A DNA stretch of 64,000 bases from Proteles cristata cristata (GCA_017311185.1 JAESUZ010004518.1:124001-188000); one strand, 5' to 3'. Positions 23,501 to 36,901 are shown, counted from the stretch's first letter. The notes: generated by a model from the sequence alone, not told the origin. Made by a program: numbers and translations.

Positions 23501-23835
23501 GTGGGGCTGCAGGCACATGAGAATGTTATTAGGCTGATTACTCGGACCCTGAAACATGACGAATTAAGGGGAAATAAGCCCAGACCTTCTTAGTTTCTCT
23601 GTGAAGAGCCCAGGGGTTATTGGGATACTCAGCAGCTGGATGGTGCTGTAGAGCTTGGCGAGTATCCCACGCTCTTGGCCTGATCTCCATGTGAAGAGGA
23701 AAAGCCAAGCAGAGAACTAACAAAGTATAATACGTGCCAGGGGAGCACTTGAGAAACATGAAGGATTCCATAGAAATTCAGCTGAGTTTCTTCCTCATCT
23801 GGCCTCCTTATGAAGAAGAGGAAATATGTGATATC

Positions 23836-24015
23836 TAAGACCATGGGCTCTGGAATCAGAGAAACTATACTTAAACCCTGGTTTCACCACCTGGTTAGAT
23901 TTGAAATCTTGGAAAAGTTTTTTACCATCTCTGAATTTTAGTTTGCCCAACCGGGTATGATGGTAGTATTTACCTCACAGGGTTGCTGGATGAGGATTAT
24001 TAAAGCCTTTGGGAC
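23836..24015 (+). mobile_element. MIR SINE
   Basis: GGGCTCTGGAATCAGAG through TTTACCTCACAGGGTTGC follows the MIR consensus closely. Confidence 0.7.
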
Positions 24016-24030
24016 ACTATTCTTCCTTTC

Positions 24031-24272
24031 TTTTTTTTTTAATTTTGAAATGTTTATTCATTTTTGAGAGAAAGAGAGAGAGAAGAAGAGAGGGAGGAAG
24101 GGAGGATGAGTGTGGGAGGGGCAGAGAGAGAGCAGACACAGAATCTGAAGCCTGCTCCAGGCTCTGAGCTGTCAGCACAGAGCCTGATGTGGGGCTCGGT
24201 CCCACCAACTGTGAGATCATGATCTGAGCCGATGTTGGATGCTTAACCAACGGAGCCCTCGAGGCACCCCAA
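24031..24272 (-). mobile_element. CAN-SINE
   Basis: GA-rich middle and diverged head (CCCTCGAGGCACCCC). Duplication TATTCTTCCTTTCT at 24018 and 24273. Confidence 0.9.
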
Positions 24273-24479
24273 TATTCTTCCTTTCTTTGCTGGGACCCTG
24301 AATCATCTATTATTTTCTATTAACTTTTCTTTTTTGTGCAGATTACAGAATGTTAACAAGTTAATAATCCTTTTCAAACAAGGAAGAGTCACTGCTTTTT
24401 CTAACGTAAAGATCATTTGTGTTGGTCATAAGAACACTTTAGGAAAGAATGAATAACATATGCAAATCCCATATCTGTT

Positions 24480-24700
24480 TCTTAAAAATTTTTCTTGAGG
24501 TATAATTGACATATGACAAATTGGTTTCAGGTGTACAATGTAATGGTTTGATGTTTGCATATATGGCAAAATGATTGCCACAATAAGTGTAGTTAACATT
24601 TGTTACCATACATAATTATAAAGTTTTTCTCTTCTGATAAGAATTTTTAATATTTACTCTTTTAGTAACTTTGAAATATGGATGTCTATTTTCAATGTGT
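24480..24700 (-). mobile_element. L1M 3'-region fragment, antisense
   Basis: GAGGTATAATTGACATATGA and TTTCAGGTGTACAATGTAA are typical of the reverse strand of an old L1 3' region. Confidence 0.6.
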
Positions 24701-25027
24701 CTCCTCTATCTCTGTTTAATCTTTTTGGGAGGGACTGTCTCTTCTTTAGAGCCTCCTAAGGTGCCAAGACATGGGATTCTGTTCAGCAAGCCTAGTGGAA
24801 TCAAACCCTAGTGAAGCTTCAGTAAATTTAATCATTAAAACATACCTCTGCTCTCCTAGCTCCAAAGATTTTTAAAATGACCAGGTCACTGCCATCAATT
24901 TCCTAAGTAAAGGGCCTAAAATTTGAGGCAGTAGTACCAGCTTGTTTGCTCAAACTTGCTTGGGACTTTTAACTTTAGCAGAGGAGTGAAGACAGGCTCT
25001 GATCTTTGTCTCCTACTACTGCTTCTT

Positions 25028-25053
25028 ACACACACACACACACACACACACAC
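25028..25053. repeat. (AC)13 microsatellite
   Basis: AC run followed by an interrupted CGTACACACATG segment. Confidence 0.95.
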
Positions 25054-25392
25054 GTACACACATGTTCACATACAGGCACAAATTGCTGATCAATAAATGT
25101 TGATTACTACTATTTCCAGTAGCGCTCTAAACCATGGGAGTTGTATGTAATCTTTTGCCAGATATTCTGATTTCTGAGATTAAAGACATTTAAGACCTGT
25201 GTGGTGTAGACTAAAAAGGGGAGAAACCTCTAATTTTGTGCAGAACCAAGATAGGATTACATGAAACAAAAGTGTAGAAAAGCACCTAGTCATGGTGGCT
25301 AGCATAGATCAACCCATATATTTTTTTTATTATTACTATTTACAATCTGCTCTAAATTAATATTTTAAATTTAGTCACATGTATTATTTTAT

Positions 25393-25590
25393 TTTATTTT
25401 TACTTTATTTTATTTTTTAGAGAGAAAGAGCACCTGAGTGGGGAGACAGACAGAGGGAGAGAGACACACAGAGAGAGAGAATCTAAAGCAGGCTCCAAAG
25501 TCAGGGCAGAGCCCAATGTGGGGCTTGATCCCATGACCTGAGCAGAAAATCGAGTCAGACAGTCAACTGACTGAGTGATCCAGGCGCCCC
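25393..25590 (-). mobile_element. CAN-SINE, old
   Basis: ATTTT-rich start, GGCAGAGCCCAATGTGGGGC and CCAGGCGCCCC end. Flanks ACATGTATTATTTTA / ACATGTACTGTTTTA are an imperfect duplication. Confidence 0.85.
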
Positions 25591-25644
25591 TACATGTACT
25601 GTTTTACATCTATGCTTTTCTAGTGTTTGTTCCTATTCACCCTT

Positions 25645-25770
25645 AATTTTTTCATTCACTCAATAAACATGGAATACCTACAATATCAACTTCTATGTAC
25701 ATTGTTGGGAATATGTGAGAATAATACAGATACTTCTTTCATGGATCTCATAGTAGACCATATGTGCTTG
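25645..25770 (+). mobile_element. L2-like fragment
   Basis: TCATTCACTCAATAAACATG and CATGGATCTCATAGTAGACC match the L2 3' pattern loosely. Confidence 0.4.
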
Positions 25771-26619
25771 TATGTGTAAGCATGTATGTATATACATATG
25801 TATAAATATATGTGGTTTACATAATGCTGGTAATTTGCTTAAAATGAAGCATGATTTATATTTAATCCTTCAGAGTATGGTCACAAACTATCTTGGCTTA
25901 TTTTACATCTGGAAAACAAGGTGAAATAATCTCTTTATAAGTTTCCTCTCTAGCATTCTTCGACTCTCGGAATTTTGCATTGTATTACAATACTTTACCC
26001 TCCTTTTCATGAGATATCCAATGACTGTTGAATGGGATGAAATAGAGATCAATTTAGGTACTCCCAGTAGTAGATTTCACAGAAAGACAGCTGAGATAAG
26101 GCAATCTGGACAGCTGCCTCAATTCATAAATAAACAATCCTTAACCAATTCACATCTCACTGAAATCTCTGACTTGCCAAAATTGGGTTTGTCTTTCGGC
26201 ATGAATAATTCATATTCTCTGGAATGGAACTGGGGTTGCCTTAGCAGAAAGGGTCAATAACCAATCATGTTTATTTTAGGCAAATGATTTAACCTGCTGG
26301 GTTGCATTTCCGTGTCTCCCAAAGGAATAGACTGAATTCCACAATCTGTAAATAACTTCACAATATTGTGGTTTTAGGATTCTAAGTCTTATAATCATAC
26401 TTGGAGTTACTGTACTTGCAGTGAGATTTGTCAGTAATTTGGATGTCGCCAATAATTGCTTGACCTAATGGTCAAATTGAAGACCTCAGTTTTCTTCTTT
26501 ATCAATGAGTTTGCACATTTTAGATATTTCTCGTATGCCTATGTTGTGTGGTTTCTAGGTATATAACGCATATGCCTTCTTTCTTTTCCGGATGCTTATT
26601 CCATGCAGTCAAGCCCCAT

Positions 26620-26835
26620 AGGATAATACAGTCTATAAATCCAGAAGACCTGAATTTGTGTCTTTTTATACCATTACTGGTGGTTATTTAAACATTCTGT
26701 GTTAACTCTGTAAGTTTTCGTTTACTTAATTGTGAAGTGGGGAAAATAACTCTTACTCAACAGATGATGTAATTGAGGATAGATTAGGTAATATCTAGCA
26801 AAATGTCTGACACAGTTGATTTCTCAATAAATATT
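26620..26835 (+). mobile_element. MIR SINE
   Basis: AATTGTGAAGTGGGGAAAAT and AAAATGTCTGACACAG ... TCAATAAATATTA follow MIR. Confidence 0.55.
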
Positions 26836-27234
26836 ATTTTTTTTCTTGTTATGGAGACTATACTCATTATCTCAAACTTGAGAGTATACAAATACGTATG
26901 CTTGGATCAGCAAACAGATGGAATCACCGCTTGTAATAAAAATGCCTAGGGAAAATGGGCTAACAACATTAAGCCTCACTTTCCTGAGAGCTGCTGAACT
27001 CTCTGGATCTGTAGATTTGGGGGAAAATCAGCCATTATGTCTTCAAATATTTTTCTGTCCTTTTCCCCTTATTCTGGACTCTAACTACATATATGTTAGA
27101 ATGCTTGATATGGTACCAGATTCCCTCTAAATTCTTCTTCTTCTTGTGAATAGTTATTATGGTAATACTACTGATCTTTTTTTCTACAGGATCTCACCTG
27201 AAGTTAATCTTATTCAGGGCATTTTTCATCTGTG

Positions 27235-27480
27235 ATATTGTATATTTGCCTCAAGGACAAGGGTCAGTAAACTGAAGCCCATAGATCAGCCACCCTTTTG
27301 TGAAGTAAGGTTTTATTGCAGCACAGCCATGCCAAGTCATTTACATATTTCTGTGGTTGCTTTTGTGCTACAAGGTCAGAGTTGAATAGTTGCAGCAGAG
27401 ATTATGGCTCATAAACCTAAAATATTTACCATCTGGCTGTTTAAAAAAAGAAGTTTGCCAAGCTTTTGAGAGTCAATCCT
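27235..27480 (+). mobile_element. hAT-type nonautonomous DNA transposon (MER-like)
   Basis: It begins AAGGGTCAGTAAACTGAAGC and ends AAGTTTGCCAAGCTTTT, giving imperfect terminal inverted repeats. GCAGCACAGCCATGCC and CCTAAAATATTTACCATCTG are typical of a common mammalian MER family. No transposase is present. Confidence 0.55.
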
Positions 27481-27609
27481 ACTCTAGAAGTTGCGTGTGT
27501 TTCTTTTTTTTTAATCTTCTATTTCTCAAATCATATTTTTAATATTTTACTCTACCCTTTTAAAGATAAATGGGATATATTTTCATAGCTGTTTTATGTC
27601 CTTGTTTCT

Positions 27610-27829
27610 TTTTTTTTTACATTTATTTATTTTTGAGAGACAGAGTGAGACAAAATGTAAGCAGGGGAGGGTCAGAGAGAGAAGGAGACACAGAATCCGA
27701 AACAGCCTCCAGTCTCCGAGCAAGCATTCAGCACAGAGCCCGATGCAGGGCTGGAACTCACGAACCATGAGATCATGACCTGGGCCGAAGTCGGACACTT
27801 AACCAACTGAGCCACCCAGACACCCCTTA
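27610..27829 (-). mobile_element. CAN-SINE
   Basis: Duplication ATGTCCTTGTTTCT / ATGTCCTTATTTCT. Head CCACCCAGACACCCC. Confidence 0.9.
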
Positions 27830-28349
27830 ATGTCCTTATTTCTAGTTCCATCATTTCTGTCATTTTTATGTCTATCCTAATGATCAATTTTTCCTCATTA
27901 TGGGTTATATTTTCTTGTTTTTTGTATGCCTAGTAATTTATAACTGGATTCCTAACATTTTGTTGGTTGCTGAATTTTGTTGTGTTCCTTTCAGTGGTGT
28001 TAGAAATTTTCCTCGCATGTGGGTAGGCCATTAAAATCCATTGGATACCTTTCAGTTGTGTTAAGATGAGTTTAGATTACCTTGTAGTAGGGCAAATCTA
28101 GGCTCACGACCAAAGTAATGTGTATATATCTTGTGTATTCTACAGTATACACATTGTATTATAAAGTCTTTCCACTCTGGCAATATTGTAATTGGCAATA
28201 TTGTAATTGACAATATTTGGCAATATGTATAATACAGTATATCTTACTTCATACTTAAAATTAAGAAGTCAACAGAATCATAGCCAAGTGTCAAGTAGTA
28301 TAGGGTCAGCAATAAGTCAGGCTGCATAGATAGTTTAGTAAAGTTGCTT

Positions 28350-28585
28350 AGAATGAAGGAGTCTGAAGTGCTTCATTTCAAGCTATACAACTGATAAGTT
28401 GTGTGATTTTGGATACATTTCTGCTTTTTTTTTCATGGGTTTAAATTTCTTATCTAGAACAACAACAAAAAATAATGCCCACCTCATAGGGTTGCTATTA
28501 GGATCAAATGAACTAGATTACGTATTTAAGAGAATATCTAGCACTGTAAGTACCGAATTAACATAAAATATTATTAATTGTTGTT
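28350..28585 (+). mobile_element. MIR SINE
   Basis: GCCCACCTCATAGGGTTGCT and AATATCTAGCACTGTAAGTA are MIR core and tail. Confidence 0.6.
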
Positions 28586-28919
28586 GATATGATTGTTACT
28601 GAGAAGCTAGTCATCTATTGTACTGAAAATGAGTCAGTAAGCCTTTAAGTACCCACCATGCTAGAGTCCCTGGAAATTCTTTGTGCTTTATCATTTGGAT
28701 GAAAGCAGACCAATTTATTTGGCTGCAACGGACTGGACCAGCTTTTAGGGCACCAGCCAAAGCCATCCATGAATTAGCTTAACTCAGAAGGCCAAGTATA
28801 AGGAGGTCTTCTTATTTAAATGGGGTTAGGCTGACTGAGTCATATCTCTCTTCCTTGTGTATTAAAGACTATGGTGCTTTTCCTATATGCTATCCCCCCA
28901 CTAGGAATATTGCTAGGAA

Positions 28920-29275
28920 TATTGGCTGCTGATATGACTACATCCTTCACGGAGCATAGCCCTCTGGTGCAGGGAAATGTCTCACCTCAGCTTGTGTCCC
29001 TTCCCAGAGGGTGACACATGGCCAGAAACTGGCTGAAGCAGAGCTGAAAGGCCTGCTCCCATTCCATTTCAGAACAACATTTCAGGGCATCTCAGCTCTT
29101 GGAGTGATGGAGCTTTCGGGTACAACCACTTTGCAGGTGTTTCTTCATCTGCTCAGTCCTGCCTTCCTCGTTTCCCTTTAGGGTCAACACCTGAAAGCAT
29201 CTTTCAGTAAACCTCCTGCATACATGTGGCCATCTCAGAATTTGTTTCTACAAAATCCAGGCTAAGACACTTGGG
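28920..29275 (+). repeat. Possible ancient LTR or MER fragment
   Basis: The 3' part, with AGTAAACCTCCTGCATACAT and CCATCTCAGAATTTG, resembles the end of an old mammalian LTR. The family is not identified. Confidence 0.3.
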
Positions 29276-29496
29276 GAAAATGAGTGTGAAAACTACACAA
29301 TGAGAGAATGCTGTTTTCTCAGGGCAGAAAACCCATTGCTCTGGTGCTCTCTGAGGACTGACATAGGCCTCTGAATTGGGAGAGTTGAGATCCGGGGTTA
29401 TTGTATAGCTGTTCAGATGGTTTCCTATGCCTCTCTTCCCTGTGGCTCTTAACTCCAGTCTTCTGCCACCCAAAAGAACATGGAAATGTTTTATAT

Positions 29497-29732
29497 ATTT
29501 TTTTATTTAAAAAAAAATTTTTTTTTATATTTTTATTTATTTCTAGGAGAGAGAGAGACAGTGTGAGCAGAGGAGGGTCAGAGAGAGAGGGAGATACAGA
29601 CTCTGAAACAGGCTCCAGGCTCTGAGCTGGCAGTCAGCACAGAGCCCTATGCGGGGCTCGAACCCACGAACTGCTAGATCATGACCTAAGCGAAAGTCGG
29701 ACGCTCAACCGACTAAGCCACCCAGGCGCCCC
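29497..29732 (-). mobile_element. CAN-SINE, young subfamily
   Basis: TTTATTTCTAGGAGAG and GACCTAAGCGAAAGTCGG. Duplication GGAAATGTTTTATAT at 29482 and 29733. Confidence 0.93.
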
Positions 29733-32018
29733 GGAAATGTTTTATATTTTTAAACTGAACATGTATTCCTGTATACAGCTCATGCCTGATACACTTGAGG
29801 TTAAAAAGGAAGGAAGTATATGGAGAAAGTGTAGAAAGGGAGATGGTAGTTAGATCAATTAGCTCAACACCCCCCGATGTTCAAAAAATTTATATATATT
29901 ACTCTCTGCAAATATATATCACTAGGTGTCTGACCTCAGATGTGTCAGAAGATGAAATATTTCCTGGCCCTCAGATTTACATTAACTTCTCAAAATCTTT
30001 CAGGTCCCCTGACACTTTCAAAATAATCATTATAACTCAAAAGATCTTTACACATAGGCATTTCTCCTAAGAGCGATTCCTAGATAAACCTAAAAGGATA
30101 GTCTGGCATTTTCTCAATGGAAAGATTCTTCATTATGAAACTACCTGCGTCTTCTAAATGTGATTTTGGAGGGCTCTTATCTGAAGTGACCACAAATTGC
30201 CATTCGCAAATGAAAACCTTGCACATCAGGATTGGCTTTGTGCGTGTGATTAATATTCCTATTAATATCTTTGTGATGACTACAAATAGGAGTGTGTTAG
30301 CCTACACCTTTCTACATGTTCAAGTGTTCACGTTATTTCAAATTGTTTCAATGCTGAAAGAGTTAGTGAGCATTGTGGCACTGATGGATCCTTTAGATTT
30401 ATTAGTTGAAGGTTATTCTCATCTTTCTGAAAAATATTGAATTTTTCATTTGGGCATGCCCAGTTTTATTTATTTATTTTTCATGAACCAGGTAGCTTTA
30501 GGGGGGTGCACATCTGATCGCATATGGTTTGTTTTTTTAAAAATTGTTTGCTATAGACTAAAACTTAGGAAGCTCATGTCTAGTACTCCTCTTTGTTGGT
30601 GTTTATTCCTTATTTCACTCCAACTTTCACCAATATAAGTTCTGTAAGTCATCAGTTTGTTGTAAGTTTTCAATGTTGGATATACTGAGAAATTGTAAAT
30701 ATCCCTGTTGTATACAACATGATCCCATGTTGTATCACAATCAGAATTGTGATCCTTCTATGTTTGGTAACTGCTGCTTTATTTTACTATCTGTGGACTC
30801 CTATTTTGTATTTTTGAAATACATAGCATTCCTTTAATTTATGAAATGCTTATAGAATCAAGCTTTAGCGCATATATTCAGTCTTATGTGCACAAACTCC
30901 AGATTACTGAATTAAAACCCCATGCTAAATTGCTGGGCTATCATTAGAATTTCCATTCCTTATTCCCTCTGTGACATGTTACCAGAGAAAATTCATTGCT
31001 TTGAATAATAATGAGCTTGAGACAAATTTAGCCTTTGAAAGCTGATTAATGCCTTTCTCTGTTTTGAACACCTAATATATAAACCACCTTTGCTTCTTTT
31101 TATAAGGAAAATTTAATTGCCATTTTTCTATGAATTCTTACTTATTAAGTATTGGAATGTGCTAATTTATCTTTAAAACGTTAATATAGATCTTGGGATG
31201 GAAATGTACTGAAGCTAGTAAAATATGAAACCATATGTGAGATGACTTTGTTAATATGCTCATGACTATAATTATTTGAGTTTTATGAGTCATATGAACT
31301 AAAACCATCCAATATTCTGATAGTTTCAGAAGGAATGATTTTTCCAGCTTTATATGTTAGGGGCATAAACTTTTCAAGACGTATTAAAAGGTCCTGTAGA
31401 TATCTAGCGAACCTATGATCACAAGCATTCTTAGACACTGCAGTTAATGGATACCAATCTCATTTTTTGTTTGTTATTGAGATAAAAATAGCTAAAATGA
31501 GTGTTGTGCTGCAAGTTTCTCATAGCATTTTTTAATCTGTAAAATTAATATGGAACTTCTTATTTTGGGCAAGGTGGCAGGTTTCTAGTAATGTTAATCA
31601 TGATAATGTCAGAGGTTTATTTATTAAAAGCAATTATATTAAGGATGAAGATAATAATATGAAATTATCTGGCTAACAGTCATTAAACCTCGCAGTATGT
31701 AACAATAAGCTGAAAGAGGACTTTGTGCCAACAGATATGTTAAAAAACATATAACACTGAATTATGAATAAAAACGTAAATGGATAAGAAAATAAAAGAA
31801 TGCCTCAATACTACCAGGCTGAAAATCGCTCATTTGTTATTAAATGACCTGACAAGATCTTGTGAAAAAGCAAAACTCTTCTGGGGTCAGTTTCCTGGAG
31901 TTGATAGAGCAATTTGGAATTGAATGGTATCACAGATCTGATATAGAGACCTTCCATTGATTGCTGATACATCAGAACTCAAAAGAATCAACTATTTATT
32001 AGGGTTTTAAGACTCAGT

Positions 32019-32205
32019 AGGGGTACCTGGGTGACTCAGTCAGTTAAGTGTCTGAATTGGCTCAGGTCATGATCTCATGATTTGAGTTTGAGCCTCGCAT
32101 GGGGCTCTGTGCTGGTGGTGTGGCACCTGCTTGGAATTCTCTCACTCTCTCTTTCTCTCTCTCTCTCTCTCTGCCTCTTCCTCACTGTGTGCTCTCTCTC
32201 TCTAG
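32019..32205 (+). mobile_element. CAN-SINE without A-tail
   Basis: GGGGTACCTGGGTGACTCAG head and CT-rich middle, but the copy ends in CTCTCTCTAG with no A-rich tail. Confidence 0.82.
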
Positions 32206-32813
32206 TGGTTTATCTTTGAATCCTTTATAAAAGTTTCTAAATATAGAAAACTTGGTTTTCTCTGTGTCCAAATAAGATTTTAACAACTCTTCACACCCCC
32301 TTGGAGCCAAATATTCTATGTATAGCTTCTTATAATGATTGTAGGCTGAAGATATATTTTTGTGTAAATGTGGGTATATGTGTTTAGGTAAGTGTATCTT
32401 TTCGTGAGATTACGAGTCTGCAGAGAGCAATGGATGTGGAAGTTCTTTCTTTGATTTAATATTTCTGTGAAATCACACTTCAAGGTCTTTGGATAAATTT
32501 TCATTACCATTACCCCTATATCAAATCTCAAAAGACCTTAGTGTTTTAACTTGATGTATACATGGAAAAATATTAGAACTAAGAACTTTAAAAAAAGCAT
32601 TCATAGGAAGAAAGAACTATAATGTATTTCTAGTGATTATCTCTCCTCTTTCCTCCACCTCTGCTAGCGTAGTTCAGGTCAGGTATTATAGTTTGAGACT
32701 GTTTCTTATTGCCATATTACCTGCTCAAATGCTTCTATACACAATGTCAGAATAATTGTCCTACATATGGTTTTGGTGTTTCCCTCCAAAAACCTCTTTG
32801 CTCCCCAAATCTT

Positions 32814-33034
32814 TTTTAATTTTTTTTTAATGTTTTATTTATTTTTAGGAGAGAGAGGAGACAGCATGAGCAGGGGAGGGTCAGAGAGAGAGGGAGTCAC
32901 AGGCTGAAACAGGCTCCAGGCTCTGAGCTGGCAGTCAGCACAGAGCCCGACGCGGGGCTCGAACCCACGAACTGCGAGATCATGACCTAAGCGAAAGTCG
33001 GACGCTGAACCGACTAAGCCACCCAGGCGCCCCC
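32814..33034 (-). mobile_element. CAN-SINE, young subfamily, with extra A-run at its 5' end
   Basis: Young-type body ending CCAGGCGCCCCC, then 15 T (33035-33049) before the duplication TTTGCTCCCCAAATCTT, also present at about 32797. Confidence 0.92.
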
Positions 33035-33569
33035 TTTTTTTTTTTTTTTGCTCCCCAAATCTTAATGACCATAGACAACATGCCTTAATTTAGCATTATG
33101 AGTATTCTACAAGTTGGCTTTTTTCAGTCTGTTCTCCCATCCTTCTAGAAAAATCTATGCTTCACCTACTCCAGACCATGTCATATACCTCAAATGTGCA
33201 TTATTCATTTCCATATGTAGATCCTTTGTATTTTCCAAGAATGCACTATTTTATTTTCCCACCATACTGTTTATTTTCCTAACTAAAATCATACCCATTT
33301 TGTACAGCAAAATTTAAATTTCTTACGTCTATGATTTCATTACTGATCAACTGAGCAAGCAGCAAACGTTCTCTCTGAAGTTTCAAAACATTTGGCAACA
33401 TACAGGGCTAATACTAGGCCACTTGACATCTGTAAACAAATTAGAAAAACTCACTTCATTTGGACGGACAGTCTCATAGGCACACAGCATGGTGAGCAGA
33501 CTGACTCTAAGTGAATTAGGAAAAGTACCTCTTAATCCTTACAGATACAGCTCCTTGCCAGAATGTGGG

Positions 33570-33825
33570 GCTTAAAGAATGGACATTTGCTAGATTTCAG
33601 TTCTCTTTTCTGTCATTGTCTAGCTGATTGACCTCGGATATATTATTTTACCTCTCTAGGTTTAGTTTTCTTCCCTGGAAAATGGGGATAAAATATGAAA
33701 TTCATTCATATTCATATTATCCAAATTCAAATTCATACTATTGATAATAATATATAAGATAATGAATGTAGATTGTCTAGCTGGATAGTTGGCATACAAA
33801 CTCTAATCAGTAAATTGTATTGACC
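33570..33825 (+). mobile_element. MIR SINE
   Basis: TTTTACCTCTCTAGGTTTAG and GGAAAATGGGGATAAAAT are the MIR core, interrupted by an ATTCATA-rich stretch. Confidence 0.55.
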
Positions 33826-35931
33826 TTCACAATGATTATGTTTTATGACACCATTGTTAGTTTCAGGGCTAGTCTGTTTTTCTCCTTGAATTAAAGTTTT
33901 GTGTATGGGAATTCAATACATTTGTAGACACAAATGCATTTTTGTTTTTTTGACTGAAATGTTTACTGATGATCATTATTAGATCAGTACCTCTTAAATA
34001 AATATTAACAAGACTATGTTTCTTGGACCAAGATGCTATTTTCTTCTGCTGTTGTTATTAGCTAGAAACATATAGACATATAAGGTTAGAGAGAAAAAAT
34101 AAATATGAGGAAGGTAGTAGTCTTGTTAATACCCTGGCCTTGATTTAAAGTCATGATAGATTTTGAGAAAGACATTTGTTAGTATGATCAATCATTCTCA
34201 TTCAACTAATGAGAACTTTTTCCATTTTCTGAAAGACAATTTGTGAAAAATATCAGACAAAAATGTCAAAACCACCTACTTATCTGGAAAAAACAGCGAT
34301 AGAGATGATTCCCCACACAACACCAAAGAAAAAGACCTTAGCCCTGACCCATGGAGATTGCCTTCAAGGCGACAAAGTAATTTATTTTTCCAACCTAAGC
34401 TCATTCAAATTCTTGTCCTCTCTGGCAATATTGCTGCAGGTTATATTCAGTGGACCAAATTCATATCAGTCTTTTAACCTCTCCAGAGCACTTTGTAACT
34501 GTATGTATCGGCTTTGAGTGGAATTTTTCCTATTTGATAATTGGGTTCTTCATGCTGAGATACCTTTGGGGAATGAGAAGGGTCAGCCAAGAAGATAGGA
34601 ATGTAGGAAGGTATCAGGCCAAAAGAAGATACTTGTTAAACATTCATGTATTTGCTTCCAGAGAGTGTAAGTGACTTCAATGTTTTGGCTATGTTTCTAT
34701 TTATAAAATATGAAAGCCTCCCTGTGAAAAGGAAGCATTCAGGTAAAAGTTGACAATTCAGGCAACATGACAATTCATGAGAAATATTTGAATGTTTATG
34801 CATATTTAGATGATTCTGAGTTCTGTAAGCTGCTTGTTATATAATTGGATACTGTGGATAAGAAAATAAATAATGTAGGCATTTGTTTGATTCCTCAGTC
34901 CTGGTATTCTACCTGTACCATGTATATATAAAAATGAGTGTAATGAATTCATTTAATCAGATATGGAATTATTTCCTTTTTATTTTATTAATTATTATTT
35001 TATATTGTTTTTTTTTTATTATTATCTTATTACTTTAGACAAGATCCGCAGGTAGGTGGTGAAAGAACCAGAGTTAGAGGAAGGAACTTTTCTAACATGA
35101 AATCATCCTGTTTCATAATACTCACCAACAGCCAAAAGTCAATGAACTTGATATTTAACCACATTGAGTTCGTCATGTGCTTCATGACTCAGGAGTTGCA
35201 GCAAAATCAAAAATTTGAATTACCAACTACATTTTTGTTAGTGAAATCATCTTATGCCATGTTTGGTGTATGAGATTCAGTGCATTTTCAGAACTGAAAA
35301 ATAAAAATGACTTTAGGCTCTAAGGTCTACTCCTTTATTTTTGTTTTTGGAAATAAGAAGATATGAGAAGGGTGTTCCAAACCATCAAAGGCAGGAAAAT
35401 GCTTTCCAGTGAAATGAAATATTTTAGCTTTTCCACATGCTTAAATCAATGGAAACTAAAGTATCAGCCTAGCTTGGATAATAAATTCAGCTATGGAATT
35501 TTAACAATTTTTGAAAAAAATTAAAATAAAAGTGAAAATGCCATTTCATTATGGGTTAAATAATATAGGATGTTTTACGTTTTTAATGTTTTGTGGTTTA
35601 CAAAGATTTTTTTTGCATGCATTATTTTAGATAATTGATATAAACCCATGACATGTGTAAGAGAACTATGACTTAATAATATTTGATTTTGTCAAGGTAA
35701 AGACTCTATTAATCAAATTAAGTATCATCTTTATATAAACAAAATTTAAAGCTAATTCTTCTGACCTCACATTCACTGATATGGTTACTGTACCTAGACT
35801 CAAATAGCACAGATGAAAGGAAAATGCTGGAGATATAATAATCCCATTGTCATTCTGTGTTATTTTGATTGGGTTCTTCTTGCCTTTACAAGCAGTTTAT
35901 TTGTAATTGAGATTTATGAAATGCGAGCAGC

Positions 35932-35949
35932 ACTCAGCAGGTGGCGCTA
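35932..35949 (+). promoter_or_regulatory. Candidate CTCF binding site
   Basis: TCAGCAGGTGGCGC at 35934-35947 matches 13 of 14 positions of the CTCF core CCASYAGRKGGCRS, followed by TA. It lies in single-copy-looking DNA between the divergent GJE1 and NMBR genes, with TAATTG and TAATGA homeobox-type motifs close by. Confidence 0.5.
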
Positions 35950-36660
35950 ATGAGACACAAAATATTGAATCGTCAACTCCTGCAGCCAGAACTTTATTAG
36001 TTTAGTAATAAGAATGTTGGGGGCAAAGACAACTTGATCACATTGTTTTTCATTTGAGGAGTGCTGATGTCACATGAAATGACTTTAGAAATTTATTCAA
36101 CCCCTACTTTATACTGAGTTTGAAGATAATGTTTATTCTTTCTTATGTATTTCATAATATTTGAAAAAAATAAAGCACTTTCTTTCACTGAAAGATAAAC
36201 CTACTCATTTGCCTGTGTGAACTTTCTTCCATTCATATGCTGGGAAAAAAACTGAATCTCATTGTCCTTATTCCTTTAAGCACAAACTATGAAATTCAAA
36301 AGAGATTCTTGGGAACTACTAACTCCCAAGAAATTATAATCTTTTTTATCTTTGAGGATGCCTAGCAGATTATTTACTATTTTAAGATTCAGGTCAAGTG
36401 TTCCAAGATGGAAAATTCCTTTTGTCTTGTGGCTCTACTAAACGTTCAGCATAAAAACTGATGTACTGTGGCAATGAAATGAACTTTTCAGAATAAGGAA
36501 ATGCTATTTAATTAGAAAAGATTCAAGTATTCGTTTATTTTGTCAATTTAACAATTAAGGTACACAAATAGCATACACTCATGTGTTAGAAAGTGCCCTA
36601 CTGTTTCCTGAGCAAGTTATTTGAGCAATATCCCACCAAGAAATAAAGAGTTGCATTTTA

Positions 36661-36696
36661 TTTTATTTTTTTAATTTTAAAGGTTTTTATTTATAT

Positions 36697-36733
<37 letters not shown>

Positions 36734-36901
36734 CGTGAGGAGGGGAGGGTCAGAGAGAGAGGGAGTCACAGACTGAAACAGGCTCCAGGCTCTGACCTGG
36801 CCGTCAGCACAGAGCCCGACGCGGGGCTCGAACCCACGAACCGCGAGATCATGACCTAAGCGAAAGTCGGACGCCTAACCACTAAGTCACCCAGGCGCCC
36901 C
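36661..36901 (-). mobile_element. CAN-SINE, young subfamily
   Basis: Long GA run, GACCTAAGCGAAAGTCGG. Duplication AAGAGTTGCATTTTA / AAGAGGTGCATTTTA at 36646 and 36902. Confidence 0.92.

Larger units (their letters stand above)
27010..28090 (-). mobile_element. Old L1-like tract, antisense, with nested MER and SINE
   Basis: 27020-27230 and 27830-28090 (e.g. CTCATTATGGGTTATATTTT) resemble the same antisense L1-type family as 46080-46400. A MER element (27235-27480) and a SINE (27610-27829) are inserted between. The assignment is by memory of consensus. Confidence 0.5.

Noticed and set aside
30117..30440. 107-codon plus-strand frame
   Set aside because: No recognisable motif and ordinary composition; consistent with random occurrence in a 64-kb window.
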